From the NCBI GenBank assembly GCA_047629975.1, contig JBLHUT010000015.1, positions 1-25,335 on the forward strand: a stretch of DNA of 25,335 nucleotides. The letters run 5' to 3'. The stretch comes from JBLHUT01 sp047629975. GTDB lineage: Bacteria; Pseudomonadota; Alphaproteobacteria; Rhodobacterales; Rhodobacteraceae. Under the pieces are notes generated by a model. That model ran no database searches, was not told where the DNA came from, and saw only the letters and a list, made by a program, of their open reading frames with translations. A program made the position numbers and the translations under genes. Below, piece after piece: positions 7,358 through 15,583 of this stretch. The stretch's first letter is position 1; every line of letters starts with the position of its first letter.

Positions 7358-8905
7358 ATGCGCATTGACGGGTCCGAGCCCCCAAAAACCGGCAATCCGG
7401 CAATCACGGCTCTTGCACAAAGTATCGGCCTTTATCTGCTTCTGGCAGGTGTTTTCTGGACCGGTTTTGCCCAAGGTGACGCGGTTCATTATGCGCGGTT
7501 CGCACTCAACACCGTCGAGAATTTTCCCTATCAGGGTGAAATCCACTGGGCATTGCGCCATCCGCTTGTGCTTCCGATGGCTGCCAGCATTGCGATGTTC
7601 GGCGCGAGCGAGTTTGTGGCGTCTCTGCCAAGCCTGTTTTATGGCGCGGCTCTTGTCATAATCAGCCACATCTTCGGGCACCGGTTTCTGGGCGCAGGGG
7701 CGGGAAGGGTGCTTGGGCTTTTTGTGGCAAGTTCGGCCTTTTTGTCGCTGCACCCGCTGGGGATCGACATTGCCACCCCCGAGCTTGTCTTTGCGGTGCT
7801 GGCAATATGGCGGTTTCTTGAATCGCTGGCCAAATATGACGCGGGGCGCAGGCCCCTGTGGGGGGGGCTGTTTCTGGCAGGTAGTTGCGCCGGCCTGTCT
7901 TGGCTTTGCCGCGAAACGGCGGGGTATCTGCCGGTGGTGTTCATCGCTGGTGCGGTGGTCATGGCCCCGCGCGGGGATCGCATCAGGGTGGCCTTGCTGG
8001 CGTGCGGGGGATTTGGCGCGGTCTTGTGTGTCGAGATGCTCGTCTACTACATGACGACCGGTACGCCGTTTTACAGATACGTGCTCAGTCTGGGTCATGG
8101 CGACGGCCATGTGCAAAGCCGGCATTTTGCAGATATGGGGAACCAGCCGATCTGGCTTTTCCTAACAACGCCGCTAAACAGGCTCGCCACGTCTCCGAGT
8201 GTCACGCCGATGCTTGTTCTGGCCGTGTTTGCGAGCCTGTGGCTCTGGCGCAAACCTTTGTCATCGGATGCGCGGCGGATGTTGGTGCTGCTTGGTTTTG
8301 CAGGAGGGTTTTCCTTGCTGCTGTCGGGCTATGTTCTGAGCCTTGAGCGGCCTCGATATTATCCGGTTTTGGGTTACTGGGCCTTTGTGGTGCTTGCGGC
8401 TGCGTCTCCACACCTGAGCCGACAGTTCGGAAAACGCGTGGCGGTTGCTTGGGTGGTGGGCATCTGTGCGTTGGGGCCGATCGTGGCCGATATCGGGCGC
8501 GATCCTCGCACGGCAGAGTTTCGCACGCTCGCGGGTCTTGCTCAGGCGCACGAAGGGGCGATTGTTGCTGATCCTTTGGCTGTGCTGTGGGGCGAGATGT
8601 ATCTGCGCCTGTCCGGCATGTCGGCGCTACAGGCGGATGCCGCGTTGGAGTTTCCGGCGGCGCTTGCTCCGGGGGCATTGGTTTTTGTGCCCGGTGCGTC
8701 TGCGTTGGACCCTGCGCTTGCCCCGCAACCGGACTGGATTGTCACGAAAACGATCGAAAATTCGAATAGCAGTGTCTTGGGACCGGTGCTGCGTCTCGTG
8801 CTTCGCTGCGCAAAGTGGACGGGTCCGATCGCGGGGTATTGTGCGCCTGTGCCGCCTGCGGCCTTGTACAGCGTTCCCCGATCTGTCGGTGGGCGCGGAG
8901 CATGA
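7358..8905 (+). CDS. Multi-spanning GT-C glycosyltransferase (ArnT/PMT, family 39-like)
   Basis: This 515-residue integral membrane protein has about ten hydrophobic segments between residues 18 and 375, followed by a soluble, probably periplasmic tail of about 140 residues. The first external loop starts QGDAVHYARFA (Asp41) and continues HWALRHPLVLPM (His63, Arg67). This fits the acidic catalytic loop and HxxRxP pattern of family-39-like GT-C enzymes, which use polyprenyl-phosphate sugars and transfer them to lipids or proteins on the outer face. RPRYYPVLGYWAF before the last membrane helix is also usual. The sugar and acceptor are unknown. The stop overlaps the next gene's start by 4 nt (ATGA), so it is translationally coupled to the GT2 gene. 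The start has only a weak purine-rich ribosome site. Confidence 0.75.
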   Translation: MRIDGSEPPKTGNPAITALAQSIGLYLLLAGVFWTGFAQGDAVHYARFALNTVENFPYQGEIHWALRHPLVLPMAASIAMFGASEFVASLPSLFYGAALVIISHIFGHRFLGAGAGRVLGLFVASSAFLSLHPLGIDIATPELVFAVLAIWRFLESLAKYDAGRRPLWGGLFLAGSCAGLSWLCRETAGYLPVVFIAGAVVMAPRGDRIRVALLACGGFGAVLCVEMLVYYMTTGTPFYRYVLSLGHGDGHVQSRHFADMGNQPIWLFLTTPLNRLATSPSVTPMLVLAVFASLWLWRKPLSSDARRMLVLLGFAGGFSLLLSGYVLSLERPRYYPVLGYWAFVVLAAASPHLSRQFGKRVAVAWVVGICALGPIVADIGRDPRTAEFRTLAGLAQAHEGAIVADPLAVLWGEMYLRLSGMSALQADAALEFPAALAPGALVFVPGASALDPALAPQPDWIVTKTIENSNSSVLGPVLRLVLRCAKWTGPIAGYCAPVPPAALYSVPRSVGGRGA

Positions 8906-9897
8906 ATGGCGGGTGCACGATATCGGTGATTGTGCCGACGTATAACAGTTGCGCGTCCATTGCGCCGTGCATCGAGGCGCTGTTGGCGGCGGGGTTTTCA
9001 CCTTGTGACATTGTCGTTGTGGATGATGCCTCCTCGGTTCCGGTTCTGCCGCTTGTGACCGACCACGGTGTAAAGCTGATCGAGATCGCGCAAAATCGCG
9101 GGGCGGGCAATGCGCGCAATGTCGGGGCTGCGGCCAGCGACGCAGAGGTGCTGTTTTTTGTGGATGCGGACGTTTGCGTCCATCCAGACACCCGGGAGGT
9201 TCTGGAGCACCTTCTGGCGAGCTATCCCGATCATGCGGCCGTTTTCGGAACCTATGACGATGCGCCCGCGCACAAAAGCCCGATAAGCCGGATCCGAAAT
9301 CTGCTCCATCGTCATGTCCATGTCCGGAACGCAGGAGAGGCCACAACGTTCTGGAGCGGCTGCGGGGCCATCCGCCGCAAGGATTTCGACGCCGTCGACG
9401 GGTTTTGCAAGGTAAGGCGCACGATCGAGGATATCGATATCGGCATGAAACTTGCGCAACACGGACGCAAGATCCGGCTGTGTCCCACCCTTCAGGGCAA
9501 ACACCTCAAGCGGTGGACGTTGCGCAACATGACCTATACCGATTTGTTTCTCAGAGCGATTCCGTGGGCGCGCCTTATGCGGTCGGGGCCGGGCAAAGAT
9601 GCGCCCGAGGCCCTGAATGTCAGTGGTGTCAGCAAGGTTTCTGCCATGGCTGTCGCGACGAGCCTTCTAGGGGTGCTCATGTTGGCGGTTCTGCCCGCGC
9701 CGGGTTTGTTGACCGTAATGTGCGCGCTTGTTGTGCTGGCCGTGGCCAACAAGAGCTTTCTGGATGTTCTGGACGGGCCTGCCGACAGGACTGCCGCGCT
9801 TGGTGTTCTTTGGGTCCATTACTTATGTGGCGGTTTCGGGTTTTTCTGGGTGCGATCCGGGCTTGATGCGGTTTTTTGCGGTGCAAAAAACCGCTAG
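8902..9897 (+). CDS. GT2 family glycosyltransferase with C-terminal membrane segments
   Basis: This 331-residue GT-A enzyme opens with ISVIVPTYN. It has VVVDDAS (Asp41-Asp42), NRGAGNARN, the metal-binding FFVDADV (Asp88-Ala-Asp90), the catalytic base region TIEDIDIGMKL (Glu186-Asp187) and KRWT (Arg204-Trp205), comparable to the QxxRW region of membrane GT2 enzymes. Two or three hydrophobic segments follow (about residues 247-285 and 310-325), so it is anchored with its catalytic domain in the cytoplasm. It could make a polyprenyl-phosphate sugar for the coupled GT-C partner, or extend a lipid-linked glycan. I choose ATG 8902, which overlaps the upstream stop as ATGA. An in-frame start 87 nt earlier would lie inside the previous gene. 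No regulator is seen. Confidence 0.85.
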   Translation: MNGGCTISVIVPTYNSCASIAPCIEALLAAGFSPCDIVVVDDASSVPVLPLVTDHGVKLIEIAQNRGAGNARNVGAAASDAEVLFFVDADVCVHPDTREVLEHLLASYPDHAAVFGTYDDAPAHKSPISRIRNLLHRHVHVRNAGEATTFWSGCGAIRRKDFDAVDGFCKVRRTIEDIDIGMKLAQHGRKIRLCPTLQGKHLKRWTLRNMTYTDLFLRAIPWARLMRSGPGKDAPEALNVSGVSKVSAMAVATSLLGVLMLAVLPAPGLLTVMCALVVLAVANKSFLDVLDGPADRTAALGVLWVHYLCGGFGFFWVRSGLDAVFCGAKNR

Positions 9898-9900
9898 GGG

Positions 9901-11355
9901 CTACTGTGTTTTGTCAGTCTCGAAATCTTCGTGATAGGCGCGGTCGACATTGACGTTCCAGATATCATGCGCCGCGCCCATGATGTTGCGCGCGGCATAA
10001 ATTGCAGTCAGCATCGAGTGGTCCTGATTGTTGTACCGGTGCAATCCGTTGCGCCCGACGGTTTGAAAGTTTTCGAGCTGGCGCAGCCAGTCGCCGATAA
10101 CATCAAGGGCGGCCTTGTACGCGCCGTCATACACCGGATAGGCCTTTGGCTGTCGGATAATGGCGGCGTCGATCACGTTTTCGGCCTTTGCCAGACCTGT
10201 CATTTCCAATTCTTTGGCAGCAAGCGCCCGAAGATCGGCGTCATTCATCGACCACAGCCCGTCGCCTTTCTGACAGAAATATTCCATGCCGATCGAGGCG
10301 GTGTCCTGATCTGGCAGCAGGTCTTTTGACCACGCCCGAAAATTCTGGATACGCCCGACTTTTACCTCGGGGGCATGGACATAGATCCAGTTATCGGGAA
10401 AGGGGTCGGGCGTGTTCAGGACAAGTGTCACTACCAGAAAGTCGCGATACTTCAAACATTTGGCGGCTTCGATAACCTCTGGGGGCGGCGGCGGGTCAAA
10501 AGCGAGGATTGCGGCATCAAGCGCCATTGTGTTGACGAAATGCGCAGCCTCGATGGTCTTTGGATCCGATTTGCCACCAGAGTTGGTCGCGACCACATCA
10601 ACCGACACCACGTGCAGGCCATCGCGGTTGATCCGGATAACGCTGTGTTCAAGCAGCACCTCGCCGCCTTCGGCCCCCACAAGACCGGCTGTTTTCTCCC
10701 ACATCATTCCCGGGCCAAGCCGGGGATAGCGGAATTCTTCGATCAGGCTGGTTGCTGTGCCGGTCTTGAACACTGCGTTTAGCACCGCAGAGGACAGCGA
10801 CAGGTTCTTGATCCGTTGAGCAGCCCAGTCGGCCCTGATCTGACTTGGTGGAATGCCCCAGACCTTTTCAGTGTAGCTGTGGAAAAAGTGCATATAAAGG
10901 CGTCCGCCAAACCGGTTTATCACCCAGTGTTCGAACGTTTCCTCGACGGGGGATGGTCGAAATTGCCACTTCAGATAGCTCAGAATGATGCGTGTGGATT
11001 CGTACAGGCCAAGGTTGGACAGGGCGTTGAAAATCTTGAGTGGATAATTGAAGAACCGTCCCCGGTAATAAATCCTGCTGAGCCGGGGGACGGTGATGAA
11101 ATCATCCCCGAGCACGTCCTCCCACATCTGCGTGACCTCTGGCACCTTGGTAAAAAACCGGTGACCGCCGATATCGAACCTGTATCCGTTGTGAATTTCT
11201 GTTCGCGAGATACCACCAACCTGTTTGCCGCCTTCGAAGACGACGGGGCAGAACCTGCCTGCACCCTCGTGCAACAGGGTATAGGCGGCGGTCAAACCTG
11301 CCGGACCGGCACCGATCACGGCGACTTTTGAAGCAGGGGCGGGATCATGTGTCAT
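9901..11355 (-). CDS. FAD-dependent oxidoreductase, UDP-galactopyranose-mutase / amine-oxidase-like
   Basis: This 484-residue flavoprotein has an N-terminal Rossmann motif VAVIGAGPAGL (residues 12-21), the ribose-binding Glu41, then GGISRTEIHNGYRFDIGGHRFF, the typical second FAD contact of UDP-galactopyranose-mutase-like enzymes. The middle has the HFFHSYTEKVWGIPPSQIRADW signature of this group. The C-terminus has GRNGLHRYNNQDHSMLTA, the final FAD-binding strand. Proteins with this architecture occur in polysaccharide clusters, where they are thought to isomerise or oxidise activated sugars. The actual reaction is unproven here. Its start overlaps the GMC gene's end by 11 nt, so the two are co-translated. 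AAGGG lies about 9 nt before the ATG. It converges with the GT2 gene with only 3 nt between the stops. Confidence 0.82.
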   Translation of the reverse strand: MTHDPAPASKVAVIGAGPAGLTAAYTLLHEGAGRFCPVVFEGGKQVGGISRTEIHNGYRFDIGGHRFFTKVPEVTQMWEDVLGDDFITVPRLSRIYYRGRFFNYPLKIFNALSNLGLYESTRIILSYLKWQFRPSPVEETFEHWVINRFGGRLYMHFFHSYTEKVWGIPPSQIRADWAAQRIKNLSLSSAVLNAVFKTGTATSLIEEFRYPRLGPGMMWEKTAGLVGAEGGEVLLEHSVIRINRDGLHVVSVDVVATNSGGKSDPKTIEAAHFVNTMALDAAILAFDPPPPPEVIEAAKCLKYRDFLVVTLVLNTPDPFPDNWIYVHAPEVKVGRIQNFRAWSKDLLPDQDTASIGMEYFCQKGDGLWSMNDADLRALAAKELEMTGLAKAENVIDAAIIRQPKAYPVYDGAYKAALDVIGDWLRQLENFQTVGRNGLHRYNNQDHSMLTAIYAARNIMGAAHDIWNVNVDRAYHEDFETDKTQ

Positions 11356-12973
11356 GGGCTGCGCCCTTTCGTACCGGTAAAAGTGTTTTCAGGTGATCTG
11401 CGATACGCAGCGCCTGACACACGATGGTGAGGGTGGGGTTGGCGTGACTGCTGCGTGGAAAAACCGCGCTACCAGCCACAAAGAGGTTCTGAATTCCGTG
11501 CACTTTTGCGTCTGTATCGGTAACACTGGTGTCGGGGTCGCGCCCCATTCGGGCCAAACCGATCTGATGATAGCCGTCACCGCTTGAGCGTCTGATTGTA
11601 TCGGGCAGGGTGCTGCGATCCTTGAAAATCACCTGTCCGGTGCCGGCGGCTTTTGTGCGTTCTGCGAGCCGTTCATGGGCGCGGATCACGGCGGCGATTT
11701 CAGTGTCGCCAACGGTCTTTTCGATGTCGATACGCGGCATGCCAAAACGGTCCTTGACGGGGCTGAGCCTGATGGCATTTTCAAACCGTGGCACCTGTTC
11801 GGCATTGAACGACAGCGCGAAACGCCCGGCCTTTGGCTCGAGCATCCCCGGAAGGACCGGAACGGTCCGCCGTCCGCGCCACCCTTGCCATATAAACTTT
11901 GCCGCTGCCAAAGGCGTTCGTGCAACGTTTTGCAAATGCCGCGCCCGCGCGCCCCACGTCGGGGCCTCCCCCACAAAAAACTGCCGCATCGGGCCGGGCA
12001 AAATCCGCGCTCCGACCAAGGGAAGGCCAAGAACAAGCGCGGTTGCCGACAATCCGGCACGCCCGTGGGCCGGATCGGCCATGGGCGGGTTGTCGAGGTG
12101 GAAATTGATGTTCGCGCTGCGGGTCTGTTCAAGATCGGCCAACGACAAAGCAAACCTGCGCCGAGCGTAGCACGCACCGCTTCGGCGATACCCCCAAAGC
12201 GCGGCCTGTTGCGGGAAGGTTTGAATGTCTGCGATCTGTCCCTTGAGATGGCCCATATATCCGCGGCCTGTCCATTGCGGTGCCGGGCGGTTGTTACGGG
12301 CGAAAATCCACAGCAGCAATCGTGCGGACTCAAGCCCGCCTGCCGCGATGACGACATGCTTGGCACGCAAATTGATCCCGCGCATGTCCGGTAAATGTGC
12401 GGTAACCGAAGTGATGCGCCCCGCGTCGCAGATCGCGGCATCTGTGCAGGTCGCCCCGAGCAGAACTCTCGGGCCGCTTCGGGATGTCAGTGCGGCTTTG
12501 TGGTTGTGCATAATCTGTGGCTGCGCGCTCCAGTATTCCTGACGCCAGCACAGCCCTTCGTGATCTGGCGCCTCGTTGAAATCGGGCGCACCAAGGCCAA
12601 GAAACTGCGCGGCCTTTGCGCTGTGTGCCATCAGATCGTCGCGTGTGACCGGCCATTCCGGCAGGGCCGGATCGGTGCGTGCCGCAAAGTCGCTTTGATC
12701 AAATGCAACACAGCGTCCGCCCCACGACCATGAAAGCCCGCCAAATCGCCGCGCCTCAAGTGCGCGTGGATCCAGATGATCTTCGGGGTGGCTGGCAGCA
12801 CGCGACAGATCGGCCAGCGTTGCATCCATGCCGCACAAACCCGAACTTAGCACGGTGACATCCACACCGGCGCCAGCCAGATCAAGCGCCAGCGCCAGAC
12901 CGGCGGGTCCGGCCCCGATCACGGCGACGTCACATTCCATCTGGCTCGCACAATTCGCGGGGTCGATCAGCAC
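11345..12973 (-). CDS. GMC-type FAD oxidoreductase
   Basis: This 542-residue flavoprotein has CDVAVIGAGPAGLALAL (GxGxxG at about 20-25). A FGGLSWSWGGRC segment matches the GG-x-W-GG region that contacts FAD in glucose-methanol-choline oxidoreductases. VIAAGGLESARLLL is the second GMC signature. The C-terminus has GDGYHQIGLARMG and NLFVAGSAVFPRSSHANPT, which hold the catalytic His and Asn of the GMC C-terminal domain. The family oxidises alcohols, often sugars or polyols. Paired with the downstream flavoenzyme through an 11-nt overlap, it may oxidise a hydroxyl of a sugar or lipid intermediate; that is inference. The start is GTG at 12971-12973, with AAGGA 10 nt upstream. Transcription is divergent from the phosphatase-like gene. 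Confidence 0.85.
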   Translation of the reverse strand: MLIDPANCASQMECDVAVIGAGPAGLALALDLAGAGVDVTVLSSGLCGMDATLADLSRAASHPEDHLDPRALEARRFGGLSWSWGGRCVAFDQSDFAARTDPALPEWPVTRDDLMAHSAKAAQFLGLGAPDFNEAPDHEGLCWRQEYWSAQPQIMHNHKAALTSRSGPRVLLGATCTDAAICDAGRITSVTAHLPDMRGINLRAKHVVIAAGGLESARLLLWIFARNNRPAPQWTGRGYMGHLKGQIADIQTFPQQAALWGYRRSGACYARRRFALSLADLEQTRSANINFHLDNPPMADPAHGRAGLSATALVLGLPLVGARILPGPMRQFFVGEAPTWGARARHLQNVARTPLAAAKFIWQGWRGRRTVPVLPGMLEPKAGRFALSFNAEQVPRFENAIRLSPVKDRFGMPRIDIEKTVGDTEIAAVIRAHERLAERTKAAGTGQVIFKDRSTLPDTIRRSSGDGYHQIGLARMGRDPDTSVTDTDAKVHGIQNLFVAGSAVFPRSSHANPTLTIVCQALRIADHLKTLLPVRKGAAHDT

Positions 12974-13105
12974 CTTTGTCTTTCCTTTGATATAGATAGC
13001 GGCGTGTCGTTTCTATGCGGCTTTAGCAAGTGATTGCAAACATCTACCTATAGCGGTTTAACAAAGGGCACGCTGAAAATTTGCGAAACACAGGAGATTT
13101 CGATA
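12974..13105. promoter_or_regulatory. Divergent promoter region of the glycan island
   Basis: This 132-bp AT-richer gap is the only non-coding space between the GMC gene (minus) and the phosphatase-like gene (plus), so both divergent units must start here or just inside it. The minus strand carries a TATCTATAT stretch near 12990-13000 as a possible -10. The plus strand carries TATAGC near 13048. I cannot place convincing -35 boxes. Confidence 0.35.
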
Positions 13106-14569
13106 GTGTCTGTTTCCCCGAAAGTACTGCTGATCGGGCTGGATGCGGCCGATTGCGACTATATCGAGGCCAATCTTGCGCGGCTGCCGAACATTGCGGG
13201 GTTTCTGGGGGGGCGGGGCTTGCACCGGCTAAATCTCGAACCCCTGTCAGGGGCTGTCTGGAGCTCGTTCAACACAGGGCTCAAACCAGCCGCGCACGGC
13301 GTCTATCATCACATGCAATGGGACCCCGTCACCATGCGGATACGCCGAACGCATCCTGACTGGATCGGGGGGGCAGAACCGTTCTGGCGTGATCTTGCAC
13401 GCAGCGGAGCGCAGGTTGCAGCCTTTGATGTGCCATTCGCGTTTCGCGGCGACACTGGTGGTGCCTTGGAAATCGCCAATTGGGGCTCGCATGATCTGGT
13501 CGAGGATTTCTGGACCAGCGATGCTGCCACAAGACGCAAGGTTACTGCGGTTGCGCGGCGTCATCCCATGGGCTTCGAGGTGCCTGTTCCCAAATCGGCG
13601 ACCCACCTGAACACCATTCTTGCCGATATCCTGCGCGGGATCGACGTAAAGACGGAGATGATGCTGGGGCTGCTGGAACAGGCATCGTGGGATATGTTTC
13701 TGGTGGTGTTCGGGGAATTGCATCGTGGGGGGCATATCTTCTGGCCAAGACCCGAGGGCGAGCCCACATCGATCCCGCACGGAGCGCGTGATGCGATTTA
13801 CGAGCGTATGGATACGGCGTTGGGGCGGGTGTTTCATGCCGTGGGGGACACGACAGACATTGTGCTGTTTGCCTTGCACGGGATGGAGGTAAACCATTCG
13901 CAAAGCCACTTGTCACAGGCGATGCTGTTGCACGGTCTCGGCACGGCCCCAGACGCGCGCCAACGTGCCCCCGACCGTGAGGATTTCGGCCTGATCCGCG
14001 AATTGCGTCGTCATGTGCCGCCGTCGCTTCAACACTGGATAGCCGACCGTGTGCCGCAATCCGTGCGTGATTTCGTGCTGGCACGAGAGCTGGTCGGTGG
14101 CCTTGACTGGACAACAACGCGGGCCTTTTCGTTGCAGGGCGATGTGAGCGGGTACTGGCGCTTCAATCTGTCGGGACGCGAGGCGCGCGGCGTGGTTCCG
14201 GGGGAGGATTATGACGCGCTGTGTGAGGCGTTGGCGCAGGCTGCAAAAGGGTTTGTCGGCGCTGATGGCGCGGCTTTGGTGTCGGATATCGTTTTCCCCG
14301 CGCGGGACTGGGCGGGGGCGCGGGCACAGTTGCTGCCGGATGTCGTGATCAACTGGAACACGGCACTATCGCAAAGCGGTGTGGCGCGACACCCCGATCT
14401 GGAAGCGGTGCGCGCCGCCCCGACAACCGGACGCAGTGGCAATCACCGCTTTACCGGCTTTTTCGCACACCGCGGGCCGCGCCCTTTGCAAGGGGCGGTC
14501 CCGTCGCACATCAGTGAAATAGGCGCCTTCGCAAAGCGGCTTCTTGATCAATCGGGGCCGGCAGGATGA
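13106..14569 (+). CDS. Alkaline-phosphatase-superfamily (type I phosphodiesterase-like) protein
   Basis: This 487-residue protein opens with VLLIGLDAADCDYI (Asp13, first metal ligand position). LSGAVWSSFNTGLKPAAHGVY follows, in which Ser48 lies at the nucleophile position of the family and His64 is kept. Later landmarks are VVFGELHRGGHIFWP and FALHGMEVNHS, where most relatives have DxxQH and SDHGM. So two metal-binding Asp positions are changed although His residues remain. I recall a subgroup with similar substitutions, so this may be a family feature and not decay. No signal peptide is visible, which is unusual for an extracytoplasmic phosphatase. I choose GTG 13106, because AGGAG lies 9 nt upstream; the ATG at 13034 has no ribosome site. 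The stop overlaps the flippase-like gene by 4 nt. Confidence 0.78.
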   Translation: MSVSPKVLLIGLDAADCDYIEANLARLPNIAGFLGGRGLHRLNLEPLSGAVWSSFNTGLKPAAHGVYHHMQWDPVTMRIRRTHPDWIGGAEPFWRDLARSGAQVAAFDVPFAFRGDTGGALEIANWGSHDLVEDFWTSDAATRRKVTAVARRHPMGFEVPVPKSATHLNTILADILRGIDVKTEMMLGLLEQASWDMFLVVFGELHRGGHIFWPRPEGEPTSIPHGARDAIYERMDTALGRVFHAVGDTTDIVLFALHGMEVNHSQSHLSQAMLLHGLGTAPDARQRAPDREDFGLIRELRRHVPPSLQHWIADRVPQSVRDFVLARELVGGLDWTTTRAFSLQGDVSGYWRFNLSGREARGVVPGEDYDALCEALAQAAKGFVGADGAALVSDIVFPARDWAGARAQLLPDVVINWNTALSQSGVARHPDLEAVRAAPTTGRSGNHRFTGFFAHRGPRPLQGAVPSHISEIGAFAKRLLDQSGPAG

Positions 14570-15549
14570 CAGCCGCCGGGCTGAAACCCTTTGCTCTGCT
14601 GCTGGTCAAGATGCTGGTGACGGGGGTGTTGTTGGTGGTGCTTGCGCAAATGGTCGACCTGTCTGCCACAGCCTCGACGCTTGCGCGGGTGCGGCTTGAT
14701 TGGGTGGGGCTGGTGTTCGGGCTGATGCTGGTGGCAACTGTGTTCGAGGCGGCGCAGTTCCGGCGGGTCATGGGAGTGTTCGAGCACTCCATCGCGATGC
14801 GGACCTCGATTGTCTGGGCGATTTGTGCGCGGTTTTTTGCGATCCTGTCACCGGCGATGATCGGAGGCGATATTTTCCGGGTGACGCAGTTGCGCCGCGG
14901 TGCGGCCCCCATCGGACTGGCGGTGCGGATGGTTCTAGTTGTGCGGCTGTTTTCCCTGATGGCGTTGTTGCCGGTGTTGATGGCGGGGCTGCCGGTTGCC
15001 ATGTCCTATGCGGTCACGCTTCAGGACAGGTTGATCGTCACGGTGGTTCCGCTTGCGGCGGGCTTGGGGGGGGTGTTGCTGGTTGCGCATCACCGGTTGC
15101 GTGTGTTTCGTGCTCTGGCGGAACGGTCCCGCATTTTAAGGGCGGTTGGCCGTGTCTCGAATGATATCTGGCGAGTGGCGATCGAAAAGCCGCATGCCCG
15201 ACATCTGTGGAGCGTCGCGGTTACCCAGCATCTTTTGCGGATCGCGATGTTTGCGGCACTCGCGCAGGGGCTTGGGGTCGATGTGCCGTTGCTGGCGTTG
15301 TTTGCGTTTGTTCCCATGTCGCTGTTGGTGGCAATGGTGCCGATCACCTTGGGAAGCTGGGGCCTGCGGGAGGCGGCGTTGGTTTACGGGCTGGGATTCG
15401 CGGGTGTTGCCCCCGAGGCGGCGCTATCGCTCTCTGTTGCCTTTGGTCTGGCAGGGCTGGGATACGGGGCGTTGGCGGGGGTGTTCTGGGCGGTGATGCC
15501 CGCTGTGACATATTCCGGCACCCCGACAAAGCCCCCACCGCCGCTTTAG
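14566..15549 (+). CDS. Flippase-like membrane protein (UPF0104 / AglD / LPG synthase TM-type)
   Basis: This 327-residue protein has about eight hydrophobic segments and the pattern of the lysylphosphatidylglycerol-synthase transmembrane domain family. The signs are AICARFFAILSPAMIGGDIFRVTQLRR near residues 84-112 and the conserved ITLGSWGLREAALVYGL near 259-276 (family P-x-x-G-G-x-G-x-R-E). There is no C-terminal LPG synthase domain, so it is the stand-alone membrane type often seen in glycan clusters. There it is proposed to move lipid-linked sugars, or to support their transfer, across the membrane. It starts inside the previous stop (ATGA), so it is tightly coupled to the phosphatase-like gene. 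It ends 34 nt before the convergent ugpC. Confidence 0.85.
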   Translation: MTAAGLKPFALLLVKMLVTGVLLVVLAQMVDLSATASTLARVRLDWVGLVFGLMLVATVFEAAQFRRVMGVFEHSIAMRTSIVWAICARFFAILSPAMIGGDIFRVTQLRRGAAPIGLAVRMVLVVRLFSLMALLPVLMAGLPVAMSYAVTLQDRLIVTVVPLAAGLGGVLLVAHHRLRVFRALAERSRILRAVGRVSNDIWRVAIEKPHARHLWSVAVTQHLLRIAMFAALAQGLGVDVPLLALFAFVPMSLLVAMVPITLGSWGLREAALVYGLGFAGVAPEAALSLSVAFGLAGLGYGALAGVFWAVMPAVTYSGTPTKPPPPL

Positions 15550-15583
15550 ATTGCGGGCCTTTCGTTTTGTCAGACTGACAGGA

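Noticed and set aside
15568..15580. Small palindrome TGTCAG-A-CTGACA between the convergent flippase-like gene and ugpC
   Set aside because: Short stem with a one-base loop and no T-run; not convincing as a terminator or operator.
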